Source: Accumulibacter sp. (GTDB lineage Bacteria > Pseudomonadota > Gammaproteobacteria > Burkholderiales > Rhodocyclaceae). From it: a stretch of 5,137 nt of DNA. The notes under the pieces were generated by a model. The model was not told the DNA's origin and did not search any database. It was given only the letters and a program-made list of their open reading frames with translations. The DNA lies in NCBI GenBank assembly GCA_031264825.1, contig JAISDL010000001.1, positions 1-5,137 of the forward strand, read 5' to 3'. The position numbers and the translations under genes are program-made. Below are positions 1-5,137 of the stretch, piece by piece (the first letter of the stretch is position 1; the number at the start of each line of letters is the position of its first letter).

Positions 1-156
1 TACGACGTAAAAACGCGCTTTCTGACGGAGGGGACGACGCAAGCGCTCTTCCAATTCCCGAAGGATATGGCGCGCGTCGAATCCGAAGTCAACCGCCTCG
101 ACAATCAGGTCCTCGTCCATACCTTTGAAGACGAATGGCGCGAAGTTCTTCGATGA
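1..156 (+). CDS. speE: Polyamine aminopropyltransferase (spermidine synthase), C-terminal end only
   Basis: Only the last 51 codons are present; the gene begins before the window. Aminopropyltransferases move the aminopropyl group of decarboxylated S-adenosylmethionine onto putrescine or a similar amine. The visible tail contains ALFQFPKDM, then EVNRLDNQVLV and a final EDEW. As I recall it, this matches the C-terminus of the long bacterial form of the enzyme, which has membrane segments before the synthase domain; the short E. coli SpeE ends differently. Neither the membrane part nor the active site can be seen here. The stop codon overlaps the next gene by ATGA (153-156), which suggests translational coupling. 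The speD gene about 1.7 kb downstream makes its donor substrate and supports the call. The subtype and the exact amine acceptor cannot be read from this fragment. Confidence 0.75.
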   Translation, partial: YDVKTRFLTEGTTQALFQFPKDMARVESEVNRLDNQVLVHTFEDEWREVLR

Positions 157-1802
157 GCATGGACCGCCGTAAATTCCTGGGAAAGCTCGCGGCGGGGCTG
201 ACGACGCTTTCCGCGTGCGGAAGGTCGACGGAGTCCTCCGTGCCGCCCCTGCCTCCGGGGGACTTCATCGGAACCTCGCCCGACGTCGGCCACCTCTTGC
301 GCGTGCCGGGTCTGCCTCCCGCGCGGGAAACGCGGCGCGTCCCGGTCGTCGTCGTCGGCGCGGGGATCGGCGGGCTGTCGGCGGCGTGGAAACTGGCGAA
401 ATCGGGCTTCCGGGACTTTTTGCTGCTCGAACTCGAAGCCTCGCCCGGCGGGAACTCGCGCTCGGGGCGCAACGCGGTCAGCGAATTCCCGCTCGCGGCG
501 CACTACCTGCCGCTGCCGACGGCCGAGGCGACGGCGACGCGCGAACTGCTCTCGGAACTCGGCGTCCTCGAAGGCGACCCGCGCGCGCGCCGGCCGCGTT
601 ACGACGAGCGCTATCTGTGCGCCGCCCCGCAAGAACGCCTGTATTACAACGGCCTGTGGCGTGACGGACTCCTGCCGCTGCTCGGCGTTTCCGGCGCCGA
701 GCAAAAAGAATACCGGCGCTTCTTCGATTTGATGAAAGGCTTCAAGAACCGACGCGACGGAAACGCACGCGCGTTTGCCCTGCCGATGGCGCTCTCGTCG
801 GATGCGCCCGACCTGTGCGCGCTCGACCGCACGACGATGCGCGCCTGGATGCTTTCCCGTGGATTTACCTCGGAACACTTGCACTGGTACGTCGATTACG
901 CTTGCCGCGACGATTACGGGACTTCGAGCGCGGAAGTCTCGGCGTGGGCCGGGGTCCATTATTTTTCCTGCCGCAGCGGAGAAGCGAAAGACGCCGCGAG
1001 CGACGCCGTACTGACGACGCCCGGCGGGAACGCCTGGCTCGCCGAGGGACTCGCGCGGTCGATCCGTTCGAACGCGGGTGACCGTTTCCTGAACGGCGCT
1101 CTCGTCTTTCGCGTCGAGGAAAAAGACGAACGCTGGCTCGTCGACGTCTGGCGCCCTGAAGACGCGCGGAGCCTGCGCATCGAAGCGAAGCAACTGATCT
1201 GGGCGGCGCCCGTTTTTCTCATCCCCTACATATTCTCCGGGAACGAAGACGCAAAGCGCGCGGGAAAATCGTTTTCGTACGCGCCGTGGCTCGTCGCAAA
1301 CCTGACGCTCTCGCGCGTCCCCGCGTCGCGTCCCGGCGCGCCGCTCTCGTGGGACAACGTGCTTTACGACAGTCCGGGCCTGGGCTACGTCGCGGCGACG
1401 CACCAGCATTTTCGCCAATCGACGCGAGAAACGGTACTGACCTACTACCGCGCGTTCTCGCGCTTTCCCCCGCAGGTCGCGCGCCAGAATTTGCTGGCGC
1501 GGTCGCGCGAAGAATGCGCCGAAACCGTCCTCGAAGACCTGGAAAGAGCGCACCCCGACATCCGGCAACTCTGTACCCGCCTCGACGTGACGCGCATCGG
1601 ACACGCGATGGCGCGTCCGACGCCGGGGTCGATCTGGGGCGCCGCGCGCCGCCTGCTCGCCGCCGACGGCGCGCGCCTGCGCTTTGCGCACTCCGACCTC
1701 AGCGGCTTTTCATTGTTTGAAGAAGCGCAATACCGAGGCGTCCTCGCGGCCGAACGAACGCTGCGCCGTCTCGGAAAACGCTTCGTTTCCTCGCTCGTGT
1801 GA
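153..1802 (+). CDS. FAD-dependent oxidoreductase of amine-oxidase type, predicted Tat-exported lipoprotein
   Basis: The product has 549 residues from the ATG at 153. I chose this start because it overlaps the upstream stop (ATGA) and puts the signal at the very N-terminus; in-frame ATGs at 135 and 159 are alternatives, and no good ribosome site separates them. Residues 4-11 (DRRKFLGK) form a twin-arginine-like motif, and LSAC at 19-22 fits a lipobox with Cys22 as the lipidated residue. A Rossmann FAD site follows: VVVVGAGIGG at 65-74, then LLLELEASPGG near 90-100. The C-terminal FAD-contact segment is at about 509-530 (AHSDLSGF, then EEAQYRGVLAAE). This layout is that of the flavin amine oxidase / NAD(P)-binding Rossmann family. 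Tat export would fit, because FAD proteins usually fold before transport. Its position between speE and speD suggests a polyamine-related substrate, but that is inference and no substrate motif is recognised. Confidence 0.85.
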   Translation: MSMDRRKFLGKLAAGLTTLSACGRSTESSVPPLPPGDFIGTSPDVGHLLRVPGLPPARETRRVPVVVVGAGIGGLSAAWKLAKSGFRDFLLLELEASPGGNSRSGRNAVSEFPLAAHYLPLPTAEATATRELLSELGVLEGDPRARRPRYDERYLCAAPQERLYYNGLWRDGLLPLLGVSGAEQKEYRRFFDLMKGFKNRRDGNARAFALPMALSSDAPDLCALDRTTMRAWMLSRGFTSEHLHWYVDYACRDDYGTSSAEVSAWAGVHYFSCRSGEAKDAASDAVLTTPGGNAWLAEGLARSIRSNAGDRFLNGALVFRVEEKDERWLVDVWRPEDARSLRIEAKQLIWAAPVFLIPYIFSGNEDAKRAGKSFSYAPWLVANLTLSRVPASRPGAPLSWDNVLYDSPGLGYVAATHQHFRQSTRETVLTYYRAFSRFPPQVARQNLLARSREECAETVLEDLERAHPDIRQLCTRLDVTRIGHAMARPTPGSIWGAARRLLAADGARLRFAHSDLSGFSLFEEAQYRGVLAAERTLRRLGKRFVSSLV

Positions 1803-1835
1803 TTCGCGCCGCTCGCTCGTTCCAGGATAATTCTG

Positions 1836-1844
1836 TGGTATATT
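1836..1844 (+). promoter_or_regulatory. Probable extended -10 promoter for speD
   Basis: In the 82-base gap between the flavoprotein gene and speD lies TGG-TATATT, an extended -10 element with hexamer TATATT at 1839-1844. It stands out as an AT-rich island in GC-rich surroundings. The -35 region at the expected spacing (CTCGTT, 1816-1821, 17-base spacer) is weak, which is tolerated with an extended -10. Transcription would begin near 1851, leaving a leader of about 34 bases before the speD ATG. The same start could serve the downstream SPOR-coaE-zapD-yacG chain. Confidence 0.4.
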
Positions 1845-1884
1845 CTTCCCGTTTTTCCAGCCCTCCTCGCGTCCCCACCCAGCA

Positions 1885-2310
1885 ATGAACGGTCTGCACA
1901 TCGTCGCCGAACTTTACGATTGTCGCTGCGAAGCGCGCCTTCTGGCCAGCGTCGAGGCTTTGCGCGGCCTGTGCCTTGCGGTTTGCGCCGTTCCGGGGCT
2001 GACGACGCTCGGCGAACTCTTCCACCAATTCGCCGGACCGTCGGGGAGCGGCGCGGGCGCCACCGGAGTCGTCATCCTCGCCGAATCGCACCTCGCGGTA
2101 CACACCTGGCCCGAAATACGCGCCGTCACCTTCGACCTCTACGTATGCAATTTCACGCAGGACAACCGGGAGACCGCGCGCGCCGCGTGCGACCGCCTCG
2201 TTTCAGCGTTTCTGCCGGCGCGCGCCGTGCGGCGAGAAATCGAGCGCGGGACGCCGCCCCCGCCGTCCGCGCGCGATGAAATTCCGTCGGTCTTGCAAGT
2301 ATCCGTATAG
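1885..2310 (+). CDS. speD: S-adenosylmethionine decarboxylase proenzyme, class 1B
   Basis: This 141-residue protein decarboxylates S-adenosylmethionine to give the aminopropyl donor for spermidine synthesis, in the cytoplasm. It belongs to the short, self-processing pyruvoyl family. The motif AESHLAVHTWPE spans residues 66-77. By alignment with the well-studied Thermotoga enzyme (Ser63, His68, Cys83), cleavage should fall between Glu67 and Ser68, Ser68 becomes the pyruvoyl group, and His73 and Cys88 sit at exactly the expected spacings. The GATGVVILAES lead-in is also typical. The length matches the 1B class rather than the larger E. coli type 1A. The C-terminus carries a short Pro-rich extension (TPPPPS, 123-128) beyond the core. 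There is no clear Shine-Dalgarno sequence before the ATG. The likely partner is the aminopropyltransferase at the left edge. Confidence 0.95.
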   Translation: MNGLHIVAELYDCRCEARLLASVEALRGLCLAVCAVPGLTTLGELFHQFAGPSGSGAGATGVVILAESHLAVHTWPEIRAVTFDLYVCNFTQDNRETARAACDRLVSAFLPARAVRREIERGTPPPPSARDEIPSVLQVSV

Positions 2311-2315
2311 ACCCG

Positions 2316-3062
2316 ATGCGCGCGATCGTCTTTTTGCTGATCCCGGTCAACCTCCTCTTCTTCCTGTGGGCCGGGGGTTATCTGGGCGGCGCACCCGCCG
2401 GAGATTCGCTCCGCGCGCGCGAGATTCTGCCCGACCGCGTGAGAATCGTCTCGCGCGACGAAGCGCCGCCGCTCCCGGCCAAACCCGTACCGCCCGCCTC
2501 CCCGCCCGGAGCGTCCGCGCCCACCGTGGCCTCGCCACCCCCCGAAGCATCCGCGCCCACCGTGCCTCCCGATCCCCCCGCGTCGCCGCCCGAAAAAGTC
2601 AGCGAAATCTGCTTCTCCGTAAACGACCTTCAGGTTGCCGAACGCGCGCGCGTCGAATCTCTGCTCGCCGGGAACTTCCCGGCGTTCAGCGTCGAATACA
2701 CGCGCGCGTCGGGCAAGAGTACCTTTTGGGTCTTCATCCCGCCGCGCGCGAACCGGCAGGAAGCCGAACAAAAAGTCGAGGAACTCAAGCGCCTGAACGT
2801 CCCCGAATTCTTCGTCGTACAGGAGCCGGGGCCTTATCGTTTCGCCATTTCCCTCGGCATCTTTTCGACCGAAAGCGCCGCCCTTGAGAGACTCGTTTCG
2901 CTCCAGTCGAAGGGCGTCCGCTCGGCCGTCGTCGGAGAACGCGGTGCGCGCGTTCGCTCGCTCGCGCTCCGTGGCCCCGAAACGCAGTCCGACGCGTTGA
3001 GGCGCGCGCTCGAAAGAGCCGTTCCCGGAAAGTTCTCGCTCAACTGTCGAGGATCGCGATGA
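2316..3062 (+). CDS. SPOR-domain membrane protein
   Basis: This 248-residue protein starts five bases after the speD stop, with no strong ribosome site. Residues 4-24 form a hydrophobic N-terminal anchor (start IVFLLIPVNLLFFLWAGG). Residues about 50-94 are a Pro/Ala/Ser-rich linker containing ASAPTV twice, typical of a periplasmic spacer. Residues about 136-210 form a SPOR-like domain: FWVFIPPRANRQEA, a helix with EEL near 155-157, FFVVQEPGPYRFAISLGIF, and KGVRSAVVGER near the end. SPOR domains bind denuded septal peptidoglycan, so a cell-division or envelope role is likely. Cys99 and Cys244 flank the domain and could form a disulfide in the periplasm. The gene overlaps coaE by ATGA, so it is probably cotranscribed with coaE and the division gene zapD. 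It does not match a characterised protein such as FtsN or DamX closely enough for a gene symbol. Confidence 0.8.
   Translation: MRAIVFLLIPVNLLFFLWAGGYLGGAPAGDSLRAREILPDRVRIVSRDEAPPLPAKPVPPASPPGASAPTVASPPPEASAPTVPPDPPASPPEKVSEICFSVNDLQVAERARVESLLAGNFPAFSVEYTRASGKSTFWVFIPPRANRQEAEQKVEELKRLNVPEFFVVQEPGPYRFAISLGIFSTESAALERLVSLQSKGVRSAVVGERGARVRSLALRGPETQSDALRRALERAVPGKFSLNCRGSR
2511..2564 (+). repeat. Short direct repeat in the Pro-rich linker of the SPOR protein
   Basis: An 18-base unit, GCGTCCGCGCCCACCGTG at 2511-2528, recurs at 2547-2564 with one mismatch, giving a period of 36 bases. It encodes ASAPTV twice, 12 residues apart. This in-frame duplication suggests the linker length changes by repeat slippage. 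Confidence 0.7.
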
Positions 3063-3706
3063 CTTTCGTCGTCGGCCTGACCGGCGGAATCGGCAGCGGA
3101 AAAAGCGCCGTCGCCGACCTCTTCTCCGCCTTCGGCGCCACGATCGTGGATACCGACGTCATCGCCCACGAACTCACCTGCCCCGACGGCGGCGCGATGA
3201 GCGCGATTCGGGACGAATTCGGCGCGTCCGTCGTCGACGTCGACGGACGCTTGAACCGCCCCGTCATGCGGCGGCTCGCTTTTGCCGACGCGTCGGTAAA
3301 AAACCGCCTTGAGGCCATTCTGCACCCCCTGATTCTCGCCGAAAGCGAAAAGCGCTGCGTGTCGGCGACCTCGCCCTACGCGATCCTCGTCGTTCCGCTC
3401 CTCGTCGAAACCGGTTTCCTGCGCCGGATGATCCGCCGGATTCTGCTCGTCGATTGCAAAGAATCCTTGCAAGAAAGTCGTGTCATGTCGAGAAGCGGGC
3501 TTTCTTTGGCCGAAGTGCGTGCTATCATGGCGACGCAGGCTTCCCGACCAGACAGGGAAGCCGTGGCGGACGACATCGTGCTGAATAACGGCAACATCGA
3601 AACCTTGAGTCGACAGGTGGCCGAATTGCATCGAAAATATTTTGATCTGGCGCATGGGGAAAGCGGCGGGCGCGTCGCCGAGGGACCGCGTCGCGCCCTG
3701 TTCTAA
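3059..3706 (+). CDS. coaE: Dephospho-CoA kinase
   Basis: CoaE phosphorylates the 3'-hydroxyl of dephospho-CoA with ATP, the last step of coenzyme A synthesis, in the cytoplasm. The 215-residue product has the Walker A loop GGIGSGKS at residues 9-16, DTD at 31-33, HP at 89-90, the PLLVE segment at 113-117, and the lid region SRSGLSLAEVRAIMATQASR at 144-163, followed by ADDIVLNNG. Length and motif order match the family. The start is supported by the ATGA overlap with the SPOR gene and by a GAGGA ribosome site at 3049-3053, five bases upstream. The last 18 or so residues, rich in Gly and Arg, are a non-conserved tail. In many relatives the prepilin peptidase gene precedes coaE; here it is replaced by speD and the SPOR gene. 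Codon use changes noticeably from about 3460 onward. Confidence 0.97.
   Translation: MTFVVGLTGGIGSGKSAVADLFSAFGATIVDTDVIAHELTCPDGGAMSAIRDEFGASVVDVDGRLNRPVMRRLAFADASVKNRLEAILHPLILAESEKRCVSATSPYAILVVPLLVETGFLRRMIRRILLVDCKESLQESRVMSRSGLSLAEVRAIMATQASRPDREAVADDIVLNNGNIETLSRQVAELHRKYFDLAHGESGGRVAEGPRRALF
3538..3562. repeat. Perfect inverted repeat inside coaE
   Basis: GGCTTCCC (3538-3545) and GGGAAGCC (3555-3562) are perfect 8-base inverted arms around a nine-base loop, within the coaE lid coding region. No T-run follows, so it is not an intrinsic terminator. It could form an mRNA hairpin before zapD, or it may be chance in GC-rich coding DNA. Confidence 0.4.
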
Positions 3707-3717
3707 TCACGACGAGC

Positions 3718-4479
3718 GTGATTACCTACGAATATCCATTCAGCGAAAAAATACGTACGTGGCTGCGTCTCGAGGATATTTTCGAGAAAGCGCTCTATTT
3801 CGCGCGGAAAACGACCTCGCGCGAGCACCACGCCGCGATGATGGCGCTCTTCGAAATCTTCGAAGTCGCAAGCCGCGCCGACCTCAAGATGGACCTTCTT
3901 CAGGAGCTCGAACGCCAGCGCCAAGCCCTTTTGAACAGCCGCAACGAATCCAGGGTCCCCGAAAAACTCCTGAACGGAGCGCTGTATGAAATCGAGCAGG
4001 CTTCCGCTGCGATCCTTGCAATGGTCGGGAAGATCGGCCAGCACCTGCGCGAAAACGAATGGCTGATGGGGATCAAGAGCCGCGCGCTGATTCCCGGCGG
4101 CGTCTGCGAATTCGACCTGCCGTCCTACCACTACTGGCAACACCTCTCGGTTGAAAAGCGCCGGGAATCCCTGAACGACTGGCTAAACCCCTTCCTCCCG
4201 CTCAACGGCGGCATCGCGATCATCCTGCGTCTCCTGCGCCGGAGCGGCGAAACCCTGCACCAGGTCGCGCACGGCGAATTGTTCCAGTTGATGCCCAACG
4301 GCGTTGCGCCGCAAATGGTGCGCGTCTCGCTCGCGCCCGAACTCGTGCTCGTCCCCGAAGTCAGCGCCAACAAATACGTCATCAATATACGCTTCGTTCA
4401 CCCGAACAAAGAAAATCGTGCAGGCGCCCAGGAGGCAGAAGTCGAAATTCCCTTCGACGTCGCGGTATGCAAACTCTGA
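3718..4479 (+). CDS. zapD: Cell division protein ZapD (FtsZ-associated)
   Basis: ZapD binds the C-terminal tail of FtsZ and crosslinks its filaments, helping the Z-ring assemble at midcell in the cytoplasm. The 253-residue product is close to the usual length. It begins MITYEYPFSEKIRTWLRLEDIFEK, the hallmark ZapD start, which supports the GTG at 3718 as the initiation codon (11 bases after the coaE stop, with only a weak GACGAG upstream). The N-terminal two thirds are helical with charged faces (LLQELERQRQALL at about 60-72). The conserved CEFDLPSYHYW segment lies at 130-140, and the C-terminal beta-rich part includes NKYVINIRFVHP (219-229). Order after coaE and before yacG is the standard proteobacterial arrangement. 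The last four codons plus stop overlap yacG. Confidence 0.96.
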   Translation: MITYEYPFSEKIRTWLRLEDIFEKALYFARKTTSREHHAAMMALFEIFEVASRADLKMDLLQELERQRQALLNSRNESRVPEKLLNGALYEIEQASAAILAMVGKIGQHLRENEWLMGIKSRALIPGGVCEFDLPSYHYWQHLSVEKRRESLNDWLNPFLPLNGGIAIILRLLRRSGETLHQVAHGELFQLMPNGVAPQMVRVSLAPELVLVPEVSANKYVINIRFVHPNKENRAGAQEAEVEIPFDVAVCKL

Positions 4480-4661
4480 AGACTGGGCGCGTGGTGCGCT
4501 GCCCACAGTGCGGCGGCGAATCGCTGTGGTCCCCCGACAACCGCTTCCGTCCCTTCTGCTCGGAGCGTTGCAAACTCATCGACCTCGGCGCGTGGGCGAG
4601 CGACTCGTACCGCATTCCCGATCAGGAATCAGGGATCAGGGATCAGGAATCAGATCAGTGA
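4467..4661 (+). CDS. yacG: DNA gyrase inhibitor YacG, zinc-finger protein
   Basis: YacG is a small zinc protein that binds the GyrB subunit and blocks DNA binding by gyrase. The 64-residue product has the four zinc-binding cysteines: Cys12-x2-Cys15 (CPQC) and Cys31-x3-Cys35 (CSERC), followed by the family signature KLIDLGAWASDSYRIP at 36-51. It overlaps the 3' end of zapD by 13 bases in another frame, so its ribosome site would lie within zapD; no strong one is seen. The tail after Pro51 (DQESGIRDQESDQ) is unusual. It is encoded by heptanucleotide repeats that run to the stop, so the conserved protein ends around residue 51 and the rest is repeat-derived. The acidic character of the tail still resembles that of other YacG proteins, whose ends are variable. 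Confidence 0.95.
   Translation: MQTLKTGRVVRCPQCGGESLWSPDNRFRPFCSERCKLIDLGAWASDSYRIPDQESGIRDQESDQ
4619..4658 (+). repeat. Heptanucleotide tandem repeat, left arm (consensus GRATCAG)
   Basis: Five 7-base units run without interruption: CGATCAG, GAATCAG, GGATCAG, GGATCAG, GAATCAG (4619-4653). A shortened ATCAG (4654-4658) then abuts the yacG stop. Because 7 is not a multiple of 3, three units encode a 7-residue period (DQESGIR). The same core in inverse orientation occurs at 4714-4734. Confidence 0.9.
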
Positions 4662-4662
4662 G

Positions 4663-4679
4663 CGGCGGCTTCGCCGCCG
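4663..4679. terminator. GC-rich hairpin between convergent yacG and hepT, possible terminator
   Basis: CGGCGGC and GCCGCCG form a perfect 7-base stem around TTC, two bases after the yacG stop. The downstream side on the plus strand has an A-run (AAAAA, 4683-4687) and only a later TTTT (4707-4710) after a small palindrome ACCGATCGGT (4698-4707), so it is not a classical U-tract terminator. The flanking inverted heptamer arms could extend it into a larger stem that stops transcription from both sides. Confidence 0.4.
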
Positions 4680-4709
4680 GAGAAAAATCGTTGAAACACC
4701 GATCGGTTT

Positions 4710-5087
4710 TCATCTGATCTCTGATGTCTGATCGTCGTCTGCGTCGTGGCGTATGGCGGAGAGTTGCTTGAGCAACTCCGGTAGCTGTATTTGCACCGTC
4801 TCCCACACCACATCGAGGTCGATGTCGAAATAGCCGTGGGCTATGCGGTTGCGCATGCCGCGCATGTCACGCCACGGTATTTCAGAATGCGTCTGGATGA
4901 ACTCGGCGTAGCGGTTCATCGCCTTCGTGGTCGCCTCGCCGATGATGATGAGATTCATGATGACGGCTTGCTGGGTGCGCTTGTCCTCAAGGAAGTCGTC
5001 CTGGGTCAAGCCTTCCACGAAGCTGCGCGCATTGGTCGCGGCTTGCCGCATATGATCGAGGTAATCGGGCAGGCGGTTCTCGCTCAT
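4710..5087 (-). CDS. hepT: HepT-like HEPN-domain toxin (DUF86 family)
   Basis: This 125-residue all-helical protein is of the HepT type, the toxin of the HepT-MntA (HEPN-MNT) toxin-antitoxin systems. HEPN toxins of this group are ribonucleases. The catalytic RX4HXY motif is complete: Arg79, His84, Tyr86 (RNRIAHGY). The tyrosine is the site that MntA AMPylates to silence HepT in studied systems. Other family marks are the N-terminal YLDHMRQA helix, the central NLIIIGEATTKA (45-56), and IPWRDMRGMRNRIAHGYFDID. The ATG overlaps the stop of the upstream minus-strand gene by ATGA, and a GGAGG ribosome site lies at 5098-5102, ten bases upstream. The gene is convergent with yacG. Its last seven residues (DQTSEIR) come from inverted heptamer repeats. 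Base use is less CG-extreme than in the plus-strand genes, suggesting a separate origin. Confidence 0.92.
   Translation of the reverse strand: MSENRLPDYLDHMRQAATNARSFVEGLTQDDFLEDKRTQQAVIMNLIIIGEATTKAMNRYAEFIQTHSEIPWRDMRGMRNRIAHGYFDIDLDVVWETVQIQLPELLKQLSAIRHDADDDQTSEIR
4714..4734 (-). repeat. Heptanucleotide tandem repeat, right arm, inverted
   Basis: Three 7-base units CTGATCT, CTGATGT, CTGATCG read on the minus strand as CGATCAG, ACATCAG, AGATCAG. They share the NNATCAG core of the left arm, and the CGATCAG unit is identical to the outermost left unit. They encode the last residues of HepT (DQTSEIR) up to its stop. Confidence 0.85.
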
Positions 5088-5137
5088 ACAGGTTGCGCCT
5101 CCGCGAGCACCTTGGCGCGGAACTTCGGCGGCAAATC
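5084..5137 (-). CDS. mntA: Probable MntA-type nucleotidyltransferase antitoxin, C-terminal end only
   Basis: Only the last 17 codons are inside the window, read on the minus strand as DLPPKFRAKVLAEAQPV and a TGA stop. The stop overlaps the hepT ATG by four bases (ATGA), the usual layout in which the antitoxin gene precedes the toxin. The pattern PP-x-[hydrophobic]-R-x-[hydrophobic]-L-x-E is what I recall from the ends of minimal nucleotidyltransferases paired with HepT. The GSX10DXD catalytic motif would lie outside the window, so the call rests mostly on position. Confidence 0.6.
   Translation of the reverse strand, partial: DLPPKFRAKVLAEAQPV

Noticed and set aside
105..1691. Very long open frame on the minus strand opposite the flavoprotein gene (528 codons).
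   Set aside because: Its translation is an Arg/Ala-rich low-complexity mix with no recognisable motif. Long antisense frames are expected opposite GC-rich genes, and the plus-strand frame has clear FAD motifs.
1771..1790. Small stem (GGAAA with TTTCC) at the end of the flavoprotein gene as a terminator.
   Set aside because: The stem is short and interrupted, lies within the coding sequence and has no T-run after it.
2139..2771. Minus-strand open frame with Gly/Arg-rich stretches opposite the SPOR gene.
   Set aside because: The Gly/Arg richness is the reverse complement of the Pro/Ala linker and shows no domain.
3501..3528. Possible internal promoter in coaE (TTTCTT, 16 bases, TATCAT) that could drive zapD-yacG.
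   Set aside because: The -35 match is poor and the -10 lies in conserved coding sequence (RAIMA), so chance is as likely; not supported enough to list as a feature.
2834..3655. Minus-strand open frame of 273 codons opposite coaE.
   Set aside because: The plus-strand coaE carries every expected kinase motif; the antisense translation shows nothing recognisable.
4304..4717. Plus-strand open frame overlapping zapD and yacG and running into the repeat region.
   Set aside because: It overlaps two well-supported genes in another frame and its translation has no recognisable domain.
4619..4734. The repeats considered as a CRISPR array or integron-type attachment site.
   Set aside because: The units are only 7 bases, directly abutting without spacers, and there are no cas genes or integrase in view.

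Overview
This GC-rich window reads as a piece of a proteobacterial chromosome, most likely betaproteobacterial. The main reason is the conserved chain coaE-zapD-yacG: ZapD and YacG occur together beside CoaE mainly in beta- and gammaproteobacteria. The SPOR-domain protein just upstream also has the look of a betaproteobacterial family. This placement comes from protein features remembered, not from a search, and I do not name a genus.

Left part (1-2310): a polyamine block. It opens with the last 51 codons of an aminopropyltransferase (spermidine synthase, long bacterial form). A flavoprotein of the amine-oxidase type overlaps it by four bases and carries a twin-arginine signal followed by a lipobox. 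After a short intergenic gap with a probable extended -10 promoter comes speD, the pyruvoyl-dependent S-adenosylmethionine decarboxylase. SpeD makes the aminopropyl donor and the synthase transfers the aminopropyl group. The exported flavoenzyme may act on a polyamine or a related amine at the cell envelope.

Middle part (2316-4661): a tightly packed housekeeping chain. A membrane-anchored SPOR-domain protein overlaps coaE by ATGA. CoaE performs the last step of coenzyme A synthesis. ZapD (GTG start) bundles the division protein FtsZ, and yacG, a small zinc-finger inhibitor of DNA gyrase, overlaps the end of zapD by 13 bases. All genes from speE to yacG are on the plus strand and nearly contiguous, so speD to yacG may be one transcript.

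Right part (4662-5137): on the minus strand and convergent with yacG is a HepT-type HEPN toxin, preceded by the very end of what is probably its MntA nucleotidyltransferase antitoxin. Its base and codon use looks less CG-extreme than its neighbours, consistent with an acquired toxin-antitoxin module. Between the two blocks, heptanucleotide repeats (NNATCAG) face each other in inverted orientation. They form the coding sequence of the C-terminal tails of both YacG and HepT, with a strong GC hairpin between them. This junction is the most unusual structure in the window.
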